A stretch of DNA of 64,000 nucleotides from Bacteroidota bacterium. GTDB taxonomy: Bacteria; Bacteroidota; Bacteroidia; Chitinophagales; Chitinophagaceae. Below the pieces are notes generated by a model. It worked only from the letters and a program-made list of their open reading frames with translations, searched no databases and was not told where the DNA came from. The DNA is taken from NCBI GenBank assembly GCA_016868475.1, contig VGGU01000007.1, positions 1 to 64,000 of the forward strand, read 5' to 3'. Both the position numbers and the translations under genes were made by a program. This document shows positions 28,365-37,825 of this stretch, in pieces; position 1 is the stretch's first letter; each line of letters begins with the position of its first letter.

Positions 28365-29492
28365 CTATGGTGTATTGTGACGGAATGTTTGGAATTGCGC
28401 ATCCCAATGAGGCCTATTGTGAACTGGCTCTACGTAAGGCACGCGAACAATTTCATCGCCAATTTCGTTATAGCCTACTGCATGATTTTCTTCGGCCTTG
28501 TAGGAATGGATGATCCTTGGCGTATTTCCAAATAACATGAACGCCGCAAGCAATTCCTTATCATCCTTCATATTACGATATAGGGTGATGGCATCCTCCA
28601 CATTAGGCCCAAACATCTGAATCAAGAAATCTTTTGGCACATGTACCGGTGGCACATAATACACATTGGGTTGTGTTCCAAATTGCGGGTATAGGGGAAG
28701 TGCAATTTTTTTAATCCGAACAATCATATCAAACGGACTATCTCTTCGAGGTTCTTTGGCGTCTTCCATAAACCCTTGTAAACGAATTTTTCCAATACAA
28801 CTAGTAACGCATCTAGGCTGTTCACCTTGTTCAATCAATGGGTAGCAACCAATACATTTTTCAGAAACACGGGTTACCATGTTGAAAAATGTTTTTTTGT
28901 AAGGACAGGCTTTCACGCATTCTTTGTAACCACGGCAGCGCGATTGATCGATCAAAACTATTCCGTCTTCTTCTCTTTTATAGATCGCTTTACGTGGACA
29001 TGCAGCCAAGCAACCCGGATAGGAACAATGATTGCAAATGCGGGCCAAATAAAACATCCATATATCATGTATGCCATTAAAGAATGCTCCCTTCTCCATG
29101 TTGCCTAAAACTTCATCTTCACCAATATTTGGAAAAGCGTAGCTCCTTTCTTCTGGTCTCCATCCCGTTACCCTTTCTCCGGATTCACTCTCAAAAATGG
29201 TTTTACCTTTATAAACACCCCCTTTACCCCATTCTTGCTCATTGAGTTCCTTCAGGGTATTTACATCCCATTTTTGCGGGTATCCACCGTATGGTTTTGT
29301 TTCCACATTATTGAAGAAAATAGTCTCCTCACCCTTACCAGCTGCCCAAGTAGTTTTACAAGCTACTGTACAGGTTTGACAAGCAATGCATTTGTTTGTA
29401 TCAAATACATAGGTGATCTGTTTTTTAGGCTTTTTTTCTTCATAGGGATATTCCATTTCCCTATTGAGTTGCCAGTTTTTTACCTTTGCCAT
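28365..29492 (-). CDS. NarH/NxrB-like iron-sulfur beta subunit
   Basis: CIACQTCTVACKTTW, CNHCSYPGCLAACP, CRGYKECVKACPYKK, CIGCYPLIEQGEQPRCVTSC. Confidence 0.9.
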   Translation of the reverse strand: MAKVKNWQLNREMEYPYEEKKPKKQITYVFDTNKCIACQTCTVACKTTWAAGKGEETIFFNNVETKPYGGYPQKWDVNTLKELNEQEWGKGGVYKGKTIFESESGERVTGWRPEERSYAFPNIGEDEVLGNMEKGAFFNGIHDIWMFYLARICNHCSYPGCLAACPRKAIYKREEDGIVLIDQSRCRGYKECVKACPYKKTFFNMVTRVSEKCIGCYPLIEQGEQPRCVTSCIGKIRLQGFMEDAKEPRRDSPFDMIVRIKKIALPLYPQFGTQPNVYYVPPVHVPKDFLIQMFGPNVEDAITLYRNMKDDKELLAAFMLFGNTPRIIHSYKAEENHAVGYNEIGDEIVRVPYVEPVHNRPHWDAQFQTFRHNTP

Positions 29493-29505
29493 GTTCTTAT
29501 TTCAT

Positions 29506-32500
29506 TTATTTTTTAACAAAGTTTCCTTTCAAAAATTTCTTAAAGTCATCGTTCTCATAGGTAGGTCGTGTACCATTTTCAGTTCCTTCCCACAAGCCGC
29601 TTCCTCCAATGCCTCCTTTTTCTGCAAGTGATATTTTCACAAAGGCTTCACGAGGGTTGCCGGTTGCTCCATGAACATCAATTTCAAAGCCCTTTCCTAT
29701 TCCCTGACCGAAATTGTTTTTACGTACCAAAGAATCAGTAAGTAAAGTTGGTTTCAGCCAAGCTCGCGTACAACTTTGGTGCGAACCATTGCGGAAAAGT
29801 GCCTGATACCCCGTTTTATTATTCTTAGCTAACCCGTTTGCGTTTTCTTTTGCTCCGGCAACTGAACCGTATGTTGCGCCATAGGCATTGTGCCACATCC
29901 GCGTAACGCCTCTCTGAGTTCCTGGATAGAATCGAGCACGCGCCTTCAATCTTGCCAATTCGTATTCCGGACCATTTTTTCTGCCGGCTAATCCACGGAA
30001 AGGACGATCAGAAGGGTCGGCATCAATCCAAACATAATCGCCATCCTCAACGCCTAACTCGCGTGCATCTAGCGGATTGATATCCACATAGAGTTCCGTA
30101 ACAAAAGGAATGCGTTTATCCCTTCTATGCATGTCGCCAAATGGACCAAACCAAACGGCTACGATATCCGTGTCTACCGGAGTGGTATGTGCGCCGTGCC
30201 TGAACTTGGGCGTGTGGAAAATAAATTTATAATCCTTGTCCTTTAGGTGTAGCGGGTGCTTAGTGTTCTTCACCTCGCTCCATGGTTTTACAACGTTTCT
30301 CGCCTGACGCGTGTCTGTAGCAAGATCATTGATATCCACCCCGTATTTCTGCGGTTCGTCAGGCATAATGCAAGGGTGTTTTTTACCAACAATTACATTA
30401 GGCTCGTAGAATGTGGAATCGATGGGTTCGCGGAAAACAACCATATTTTCCCCGGCTTCAATAAACTCGGGCTCGTCACGATAAAACTCCAATCGTCCAG
30501 ATTTGGTATACCATTGCTTGTCCTCATTGCTCTGCTCCATACCTACAAATTTTGGCGTGGTGCGTGTCATCATCAATGCTGGAATACCTTTTTTAGCTTC
30601 AGCTTCCAATTCATTGAATTTATATCCTCTGGTACCTTGGCTGGTATTAAGAATGCGTTGCAAATAAACTTCAACCTTATTTTCAAACACAAACTTGAAC
30701 ATATCACGGAAGCGTGAGTCGCCAGTTAAATTACCAAAGGCAGACGCAATTCCTGCAATGACTTCAATGTCTCCTTTTGTATCAAAGATTCTTTTTAATG
30801 GTGTTCTGGGGAACACATATAAGAATGGATTGGTTACCGACATGGTCATGTCTGGATATTTGAATTCAGCCCAAGAATCTACCGGATAAACAATGTCTGA
30901 ATATTCGCAAGAACCTGTCCACCACCACTCCAGCACGCTAATAAATTCAATTTTTGGATACACATTTACTACGTTATCGTAGTGTCCTTTTGAATTGGCG
31001 AGCAATGAGTTTCCATTGGAAACCATGATGGACTTTGTAGGAGTAGGCATGTGCGTTTCCCCTGTCATGTTCTTATTACCCATGCGTAAAATGCGATCGC
31101 CATTGTTGAAGTAGTGCGCTGATTCATAATGCATGTACTTCTTCACTTTGGATGGTTTAGTTTCATCCAACTCCAGATTAAATGGATCTTCGGCAATATA
31201 ACCAGGTATGCCAGAGAATAAGGCACCACGGTAGTTACCGGCATATGATCCCACATTACCTCCTATCTTGCCCACGTTTCCAGTGATGCTAGCCAGGAAA
31301 AATACTGCACGATCTTTTAGATCGTTATTGAAAAACTGGTTAGGCCCCATTCCCATGGCAAATAAAGTGTTACCACTATTCGTTGCAATTTCATCTGCAA
31401 TCGCTTCAATTCCTTTTACAGGCGCCCAAGTGAGTTCTTCAATAGTTTTTGGATCAAAGTTTTCCATTACGTATTCCTTCATCAAATCAAAAACAGTACG
31501 AACTTCTACTTCCTTTCCATCTATTGTTTTTACTTTGAATCTACCCTCCAATGCCGGGTTCAGTCCTTTCTCCCGCATATACTTACCATAATCATCACGG
31601 GTAATTACAGATAGCGCATTTTTAGTTTCATCCCAGACCATAAAGTCGCCCCATTCTTTTGCCATTTCTTCATCTACAAATGGCGCCCCCTGTTCCGGAG
31701 ATTTTTTTGCTTTCTCTCCCTTCTTCAAAATCTCAATGTAATTTTTCAAATCAGGTTTCTGATAATTCAAAATCACATCAGTTGGCTTCAACATTTTCTG
31801 ACTATCCATCCGAACCAAGAAGGGCAGGTCGGTGAATTTTTTCATAAAATCAGCATCGTATTTTTTGTCGCGAATAATCACATGCGCAAATCCCAATGCC
31901 AATGCAGGTGTAACTCCAGGACGAACCACCAGCACATTATCTCCTTTATTTGCGGTTGCACTATACTCGCAGGCAATTACGGTAACCTTAGCCCCCTTCA
32001 TACGGGCTTCGGTAAGCCAGTGCGCATCGGGCATTTTAGTGGTTATCCAGTTCATACCCCAAACAATTATATGCTTTGAATGTTCGGTGCAAAAAAGGTC
32101 AAAGTCAACGGTTTGCTGACCTGTAACCATAGGATGCCCCGGCGGTAGATCGGTATGCCATGCATAACTGTCCCAAGTGCGTGCACCCTTAGAACCCTCT
32201 GGTCCTTTATTATTGATGGCATTATCTAGTAATGCTAGAGAGTTTGCCAATCGATTGATACCAAAAATGCGTGTTACACCAAGTGGAGCCATACCTCCAC
32301 GGAATTTCAGTACTTCCACTCCGTGTCCATGGGTGGCTTCGACCATTAATGGGTCATATCCTTGTGCATGTAATTTATCCTGACCTTCTTTTCCGTTATA
32401 GGTTCTGGCAATATTATCCAGCACTAATGCAGTGTACTTAAAGGTGTCTTCCCAGGTGATCTTAACAAAAGCCTCTTTGCCTCTTTGCATATACTCCTGC

Positions 32501-32988
32501 GCAATAGCCCCTGTTTTGATATCCCGAGGCATACCGGCATTTATCCATTTCAAATATCCTTCACGAATAAGTGGATATTTTGCTCTGCGGTCTCCATAAA
32601 AGCGTCTGGCCAGCGCCAAACCTTTCTGGCAGCAACGTGGTTCCCATCGGGCAGAGGTTTGGTTGCCCTGTGCATCTGTTGCTTTTCCAAAACCATAACT
32701 TGGTGCAATACGTACTACTGCTCCATTTTTTACCATTGCTTTCAACAGGCAATTGTGTGTGTCATTGGGAGCACATAAAAATGTGAACTCGTCGTCATAA
32801 GCCCACATATCACGGTATGTTTTTTCCCAACCCCTGTTTGGATATCCTCTAAGTGGATTTTCAATGTCTAAAGGATCGAAAAAGGAGAATGCTTGAGAAA
32901 ATCCGCTAAGGGGCAATGATGACAGTGCTATTGTGCCAAGCCCGCTCAACAGCCCTGATTTGATAAACTGTTTTCTTGATGATTTCAT
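29506..32988 (-). CDS. NarG/NxrA-like molybdopterin oxidoreductase alpha subunit (type II DMSO reductase family), exported
   Basis: Tat-like leader [27 protein letters not shown]...[24 protein letters not shown]; 1160 aa. Confidence 0.9.
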   Translation of the reverse strand: MKSSRKQFIKSGLLSGLGTIALSSLPLSGFSQAFSFFDPLDIENPLRGYPNRGWEKTYRDMWAYDDEFTFLCAPNDTHNCLLKAMVKNGAVVRIAPSYGFGKATDAQGNQTSARWEPRCCQKGLALARRFYGDRRAKYPLIREGYLKWINAGMPRDIKTGAIAQEYMQRGKEAFVKITWEDTFKYTALVLDNIARTYNGKEGQDKLHAQGYDPLMVEATHGHGVEVLKFRGGMAPLGVTRIFGINRLANSLALLDNAINNKGPEGSKGARTWDSYAWHTDLPPGHPMVTGQQTVDFDLFCTEHSKHIIVWGMNWITTKMPDAHWLTEARMKGAKVTVIACEYSATANKGDNVLVVRPGVTPALALGFAHVIIRDKKYDADFMKKFTDLPFLVRMDSQKMLKPTDVILNYQKPDLKNYIEILKKGEKAKKSPEQGAPFVDEEMAKEWGDFMVWDETKNALSVITRDDYGKYMREKGLNPALEGRFKVKTIDGKEVEVRTVFDLMKEYVMENFDPKTIEELTWAPVKGIEAIADEIATNSGNTLFAMGMGPNQFFNNDLKDRAVFFLASITGNVGKIGGNVGSYAGNYRGALFSGIPGYIAEDPFNLELDETKPSKVKKYMHYESAHYFNNGDRILRMGNKNMTGETHMPTPTKSIMVSNGNSLLANSKGHYDNVVNVYPKIEFISVLEWWWTGSCEYSDIVYPVDSWAEFKYPDMTMSVTNPFLYVFPRTPLKRIFDTKGDIEVIAGIASAFGNLTGDSRFRDMFKFVFENKVEVYLQRILNTSQGTRGYKFNELEAEAKKGIPALMMTRTTPKFVGMEQSNEDKQWYTKSGRLEFYRDEPEFIEAGENMVVFREPIDSTFYEPNVIVGKKHPCIMPDEPQKYGVDINDLATDTRQARNVVKPWSEVKNTKHPLHLKDKDYKFIFHTPKFRHGAHTTPVDTDIVAVWFGPFGDMHRRDKRIPFVTELYVDINPLDARELGVEDGDYVWIDADPSDRPFRGLAGRKNGPEYELARLKARARFYPGTQRGVTRMWHNAYGATYGSVAGAKENANGLAKNNKTGYQALFRNGSHQSCTRAWLKPTLLTDSLVRKNNFGQGIGKGFEIDVHGATGNPREAFVKISLAEKGGIGGSGLWEGTENGTRPTYENDDFKKFLKGNFVKK

Positions 32989-33074
32989 GACCTGATAATT
33001 TGGTATGTTATTTATCGTTTGTAAGTACCTCTAAAAACAGTCACAAAGTTGTCTGCAAATAGGATATCAACAGA

Positions 33075-33088
33075 TTGATTATTATCAT
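33075..33088 (-). promoter_or_regulatory. FNR-box-like TTGAT-TATT-ATCAT upstream of narG/nxrA-like gene
   Basis: Palindrome; CAACTTTG (-7-like, minus strand, 33044-33051) 34 bp downstream. Confidence 0.6.
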
Positions 33089-33235
33089 ATCAAATACTGA
33101 TTATAGTCACTTTATCCCATACAATATCCATTAGATAAACGTGGTTAACGTTCTCTCGCTTCAGTTTTAACCAGATTAGTAAGGGAAAAAGAGCCCAGAT
33201 TTAGAATTCGAGTATTCTATTTTGGGTTGTTCCAA

Positions 33236-33637
33236 TTATTGCAATTCTGCAAACATGGATGCCAGCTTTTTTACAAACCCACACTCATGTTTTTCAAATT
33301 TTTGTTGTACTAAAGAAAAGGGGTAAACCACTTGGCTACCATTAGCGCTCACCAATACATATTCCTGGCCAAAATGATCGTCATTTATTTTCCATTCATA
33401 GTGGAGTTCTGTAATAAAATGATGCCCCATTGCATAGGCTATTGCAGGCACAATCTGGCCACACAAGGTCTGGTCTTCTTTGCAACATCTGAAAAAAACA
33501 ATGTCGATTGTTTTTGTTTCAAAAGCGCTTTCCTTTAATTCCGCGGCAAAAGTTTGCAGGTAGCGCAAATACATTTCTTTTAATCGGCCCAGGGTTTCCA
33601 AGTCTTGTTCGGAAAGGTCTTTTAAAGCAGTTTTCAT
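33236..33637 (-). CDS. hypothetical protein
   Basis: 133 aa ORF in intergenic space between nar promoter and phoH; no family recognised. Confidence 0.55.
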   Translation of the reverse strand: MKTALKDLSEQDLETLGRLKEMYLRYLQTFAAELKESAFETKTIDIVFFRCCKEDQTLCGQIVPAIAYAMGHHFITELHYEWKINDDHFGQEYVLVSANGSQVVYPFSLVQQKFEKHECGFVKKLASMFAELQ

Positions 33638-33826
33638 TTTTATTATTATGGCTAACTAATGCCGCGCAAAGTTACACCCTCAAATTACAATAGGCAAGGG
33701 ACTTATTTACTAAGTCCCGACTAAAACCAACCATCCTAAATTGAGGTATTATATGTTCACAACTGTTGATAAGTAATTATTGGAATTGCTCTTTATCCAT
33801 ATTAATATTGGATTAAATCCTACGAT

Positions 33827-34795
33827 TTGACAGAAGCTATCATCAACCTCGAAACCGTTAACCCGATTGAATTTTTCGGAGTCAACAACGGAAAACTTGA
33901 TATTCTTAAAAAGAAATTTCCACTGCTAAAAATTCTTTCTCGTGGCACTCAGTTAAAGCTGAGCGGCGCTCCCGAGCAAATAGAACCGGCATGTGATAAA
34001 ATTTCGCTTATTGTCTCTTACCTGGAACGTAATGGACATATGAGTCAGCAGTATTTTGAACAAGTACTGGGCGGAGATGATGCCGAAATAGTTGACCATT
34101 TTCAAGAAAAAAACCCATCGGAGGTTCTTGTATTTGGCCCTAATGGAAAATCCGTTCGTGCTCGCACAGCCAATCAAAAAAAATTAGTTCAAGAAGCTGA
34201 TCGTAACGATATTGTATTTGCTATTGGCCCGGCCGGAACGGGCAAAACATATACAGCGGTAGCTTTGGCAGTTCGGGCCTTAAAGAACAAACAAGTAAAG
34301 AAAATAATCCTTACCCGACCTGCTGTTGAAGCCGGAGAAAGTCTTGGTTTTTTACCCGGAGATTTAAAAGAAAAGATTGACCCCTATTTACGTCCACTTT
34401 ATGACGCTTTAGACGATATGATACCTGCCGACAAACTCGGTTATTATATGACAACTCGTACCATTGAAATAGCTCCACTGGCCTATATGAGGGGACGAAC
34501 GCTTGACAATGCGTTCATTATTTTGGACGAGGCGCAGAATGCCACTGGTTTGCAATTAAAAATGTTTCTTACCCGGATAGGGGCCAATGCAAAGGCAATT
34601 ATCACCGGAGATATGACACAGGTGGATCTTCCGCGTAATCAACGTAGCGGTTTACATACTGCTGTGCGCATCTTAAAGAATATAGAAGGAATTGGGCACA
34701 TTGAATTGAACGAAGAAGATGTTGTTCGTCATCGATTGGTTAAACATATCCTTCGCGCTTACAACCACGAACACGAAAGAGAAAACCCCAAATAG
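33827..34795 (+). CDS. phoH: PhoH family ATPase
   Basis: FAIGPAGTGKTYTAVALAV, LTRPAVEAGESLGFLPGDLKEKIDPYLRPLYDAL, FIILDEAQNAT. Confidence 0.95.
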   Translation: MTEAIINLETVNPIEFFGVNNGKLDILKKKFPLLKILSRGTQLKLSGAPEQIEPACDKISLIVSYLERNGHMSQQYFEQVLGGDDAEIVDHFQEKNPSEVLVFGPNGKSVRARTANQKKLVQEADRNDIVFAIGPAGTGKTYTAVALAVRALKNKQVKKIILTRPAVEAGESLGFLPGDLKEKIDPYLRPLYDALDDMIPADKLGYYMTTRTIEIAPLAYMRGRTLDNAFIILDEAQNATGLQLKMFLTRIGANAKAIITGDMTQVDLPRNQRSGLHTAVRILKNIEGIGHIELNEEDVVRHRLVKHILRAYNHEHERENPK

Positions 34796-34804
34796 CGCTT
34801 ATTC

Positions 34805-35227
34805 ATGCAGAAACTGATCACAATTTTCTTTTTGTTTATTCTCGGCACAGCTTGTCAGCAAAAAGAAAAATCATCCCCAACCGCCTCCAGCGAAATTGAT
34901 GCTGCTCGTAATTTTTTAAGAGCAGCCCTTGATGGTAAGTTTGATATAGCCAAGGATTATTTATTGCAAGACTCATTGAATTTAAGCTACCTGGATATAG
35001 CGGCAAGAGGGCACGGAAAATTAACACAGGACGATAAGGATAGCTATAGAGGCTCATCCATCATTATTCATGAAATTCAAGCTCAAAACGATTCAACTTC
35101 GCTATTAATTTTTTCTAACTCTTTTAAGAAAGACCAGGACACCTTGCGGATTATCAAAAAGGATCAAAAGTGGGTTGTAGACCTGAGTTATTTATACCTT
35201 CATCCTACTTCATCGAACAATCCATGA
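34805..35227 (+). CDS. putative lipoprotein, DUF4878-like
   Basis: Lipobox-like LGTACQQ; small alpha+beta domain. Confidence 0.55.
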   Translation: MQKLITIFFLFILGTACQQKEKSSPTASSEIDAARNFLRAALDGKFDIAKDYLLQDSLNLSYLDIAARGHGKLTQDDKDSYRGSSIIIHEIQAQNDSTSLLIFSNSFKKDQDTLRIIKKDQKWVVDLSYLYLHPTSSNNP

Positions 35228-35601
35228 ACTACGCTATCCTGTTTGTTTTTTTGGGTGGAGGCATGGGGTCCATTTTACGTTACTACGTGGGCAGGGAACT
35301 TAACCCGCCATTGGGGCTTTCTTTTCCTATTGGCACGCTCTTAGTCAATTTGGCCGGATCCTTGTTAATTGGGCTGCTTTGGGGAATCACCGAAAAATCC
35401 AATGATAACAATTCGTCAGTTCAATTATTGCTGATCACTGGATTTTGTGGAGGATTCACCACCCTTTCAGCACTTTCACAAGAAACTTTCTACTTTATTA
35501 AAACCGGGAACCTAGTCTATGCAATTGGTTATAGTTGCGCTACAATTTTGGGAGGAGTTTTACTTACTGCCCTTAGCTACAAAATAGTTACTTCCTTATA
35601 A
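35224..35601 (+). CDS. crcB: fluoride channel FluC/CrcB
   Basis: GGGMGSILRYYVGR, PIGTLLVNLAGSLLIGLLWG, GFCGGFTTLSALSQE; internal ATG at 35224 is the likely start. Confidence 0.93.
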   Translation: MNYAILFVFLGGGMGSILRYYVGRELNPPLGLSFPIGTLLVNLAGSLLIGLLWGITEKSNDNNSSVQLLLITGFCGGFTTLSALSQETFYFIKTGNLVYAIGYSCATILGGVLLTALSYKIVTSL

Positions 35602-36984
35602 CTGGTCATAGAGTTCTTTTGCAAATTGTTCAAGCGAGGGATCTCTGGCACCCATCAATAGTAATACGCAATCATGCTGCAGTGACTCTCGAACGGCTGA
35701 TAAAAATAGATTTCGATCTTCAATAAAATTTGCCTTAACCCCTAGCGTCTTTAAATCAGCAACCAAATCCGATGCTGAAATGTCTTTTACTGCTGTACCG
35801 CCGGCATAGTAGATTTCGCTCATCCAAATCTCATCTTGAGAACGCAGAGAGGCAGCAATGGCCTGCACAAAATCATTTCGCAAAAAACGAGTTGGCTTAT
35901 ATCCGTGGGGTTGAAACCAAGCAACAACTTTTGAAGCAATAGGTTGACAAGCCGTGATGGCAGCTGCACATTTTGCTGGATTGTGTGCATAATCGTCAAT
36001 TACCCAGACTCCATTTTTTTGTCCCAGGATCTGATGTCTTCTGTAAATGCCTTGATATTTTTTCAAAGCTATTGCTGCCGTAGCTAATGGGACTCCTATT
36101 TGATGCGCCACTGTTGCAGCAGCCAAGGCATTTTCCATATTGTGTTTTCCAACCTGTTCTAACGCAAATTGCTCTCCGTTGATCTCAAATTGGATGTGTA
36201 GTCCCCTTTGTGAAAATCCTTTTGCAATATATCCCACATCAACGGTTTCTTCGCAGGTTTGCTCCACTTTAAAATCCTTTGCACCATCAACGGATAGTGT
36301 AGCTGCAAGGGGATGTGTTTGATTAACAATAAATTTCTTGCTTTGAGCCCTAAACTGCTTGAATAGGCCAACTAAAGTATTCACTTCGTCGTGGTCCTTG
36401 TCGATGTTTAATAATAGTCCTATTTCAGGGTGATATTGTACAATTGATCCATCACTTTCATCGGCTTCAATCACCAGCCATTCTCCTTTTCCCACCACAG
36501 CATTCCCCAGTTTTCCCTGCTGAATGATCCGTGTTAAACCTGCGCCACTGATAATACTTGGATCAAATCCGGCTTGTTCTAAAATATCAAAAAGCATGGC
36601 AGCAGTAGTGCTTTTTCCGCTGGTACCTGCCACCGCAATAGTTTTTTTACTGGCAGCGATAATGGCAAGTAATAAGGCCCTATGAATAATGGGAATTCCT
36701 CTTTCCTGTGCAATTTTAACTTCCGGAACAGTGGATTCAATGGCAGTTGAAACCACTACCAAATCAACAGTATGGTCAAGACCCGATCCATCCTGAGGAA
36801 AACATAAAATGCCTTCTTTTTCTAATTGAAACCGAACGGCCTGTCCATCGCCTGTATTGAATTGCCGGTCACTGCCTGCTACATGCATACCAATACCTTT
36901 GAGGTATTGTGCAATAGCGCTCATACCCGTGCCAGCAATGCCAATAAAGTAGGGACGTGAAAAATCCTGCAATCTTGTAATCAT
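35596..36984 (-). CDS. Mur ligase family protein (MurC/Mpl-like)
   Basis: FIGIAGTGMSAIA, AVAGTSGKSTTAAM P-loop, EADESDGS, DDYAHNPAKCAA. Confidence 0.85.
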   Translation of the reverse strand: MITRLQDFSRPYFIGIAGTGMSAIAQYLKGIGMHVAGSDRQFNTGDGQAVRFQLEKEGILCFPQDGSGLDHTVDLVVVSTAIESTVPEVKIAQERGIPIIHRALLLAIIAASKKTIAVAGTSGKSTTAAMLFDILEQAGFDPSIISGAGLTRIIQQGKLGNAVVGKGEWLVIEADESDGSIVQYHPEIGLLLNIDKDHDEVNTLVGLFKQFRAQSKKFIVNQTHPLAATLSVDGAKDFKVEQTCEETVDVGYIAKGFSQRGLHIQFEINGEQFALEQVGKHNMENALAAATVAHQIGVPLATAAIALKKYQGIYRRHQILGQKNGVWVIDDYAHNPAKCAAAITACQPIASKVVAWFQPHGYKPTRFLRNDFVQAIAASLRSQDEIWMSEIYYAGGTAVKDISASDLVADLKTLGVKANFIEDRNLFLSAVRESLQHDCVLLLMGARDPSLEQFAKELYDQL

Positions 36985-36990
36985 GAGACC

Positions 36991-37608
36991 TTAGGCTCTT
37001 TGCTTCTGTCGAGGAGCTGGTTTATTAGCAGGCGCAGAAACTTTTGCTTTACTTGGTGGCGTCTTAGATTTTGTTCTACGCAAGGCATTCTTAATTGCCG
37101 TACTTAAATTAGCAAATGTTGGTTTGCCACTAAAAGGAGTATCATTAATAAAAAAAGCAGGCAATTCCTTTACTCCTCGATTGCGTCCTTCTTTAATATC
37201 GTCTTGTACTTGCCAACCATAGACACCATTTACTAAATCATCTAAGAATTTTTTATTCTTGACGCCTGCTTCCTTGCTGTAAAGCTTCAAACTGGTAGTG
37301 CCCAGGTTTCTTCTGTTATTAAATAGCACGTTATGCATTTCCCAAAACTTACCTTCCTGTGCAGCAGCAATGGCGGACTCGCTGGCCTTCAGACTGCGTT
37401 GATGAATTAAGGTTAGTGGGAAATGACGAAATTGAAAGTTGATCTTACCTTCAAACTCTTCCAAGATTTGTTTCACTATTTCATTCACTTTTGCGCACTC
37501 CTCATTCTCATATTCCCCAAATTCCATCAAGGTAACAGGCGCATCTTTTTTTCCAACAAACACTTCACGAGGTTCAATAATAACAATATCTTCTTTTTTG
37601 AAAGCCAT
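36991..37608 (-). CDS. DsbA-family thioredoxin-fold protein with incomplete CxxC
   Basis: Thioredoxin_4-like: GKKDAPVTLMEFGEYENEECAKV...FQFRHFPL...ELPAFFINDTPFSG; basic Ala/Pro/Lys-rich tail. Confidence 0.78.
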   Translation of the reverse strand: MAFKKEDIVIIEPREVFVGKKDAPVTLMEFGEYENEECAKVNEIVKQILEEFEGKINFQFRHFPLTLIHQRSLKASESAIAAAQEGKFWEMHNVLFNNRRNLGTTSLKLYSKEAGVKNKKFLDDLVNGVYGWQVQDDIKEGRNRGVKELPAFFINDTPFSGKPTFANLSTAIKNALRRTKSKTPPSKAKVSAPANKPAPRQKQRA

Positions 37609-37825
37609 ATTCTTTTATTTTAAAGACCAAATTTTGCCCTACAAAAATTGTGGCAATTATTGATCCAATGTGTTGACGCTTACTCAATTAATATAATAGT
37701 CAACCGGCTGAAGATAGGATATTTTACCCTCAGGCCTACAGCCATTTATAATTTTTAACAATTATTGTATATTCAACTCATTATCAATTGGTTAGTAGGT
37801 GCTCTTTTAAAAAATAAAATCCCAT

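Noticed and set aside
31268-32119. Plus-strand ORFs antisense to the narG/nxrA-like gene
   Set aside because: Shadow ORFs of a long conserved coding region, no recognisable domains
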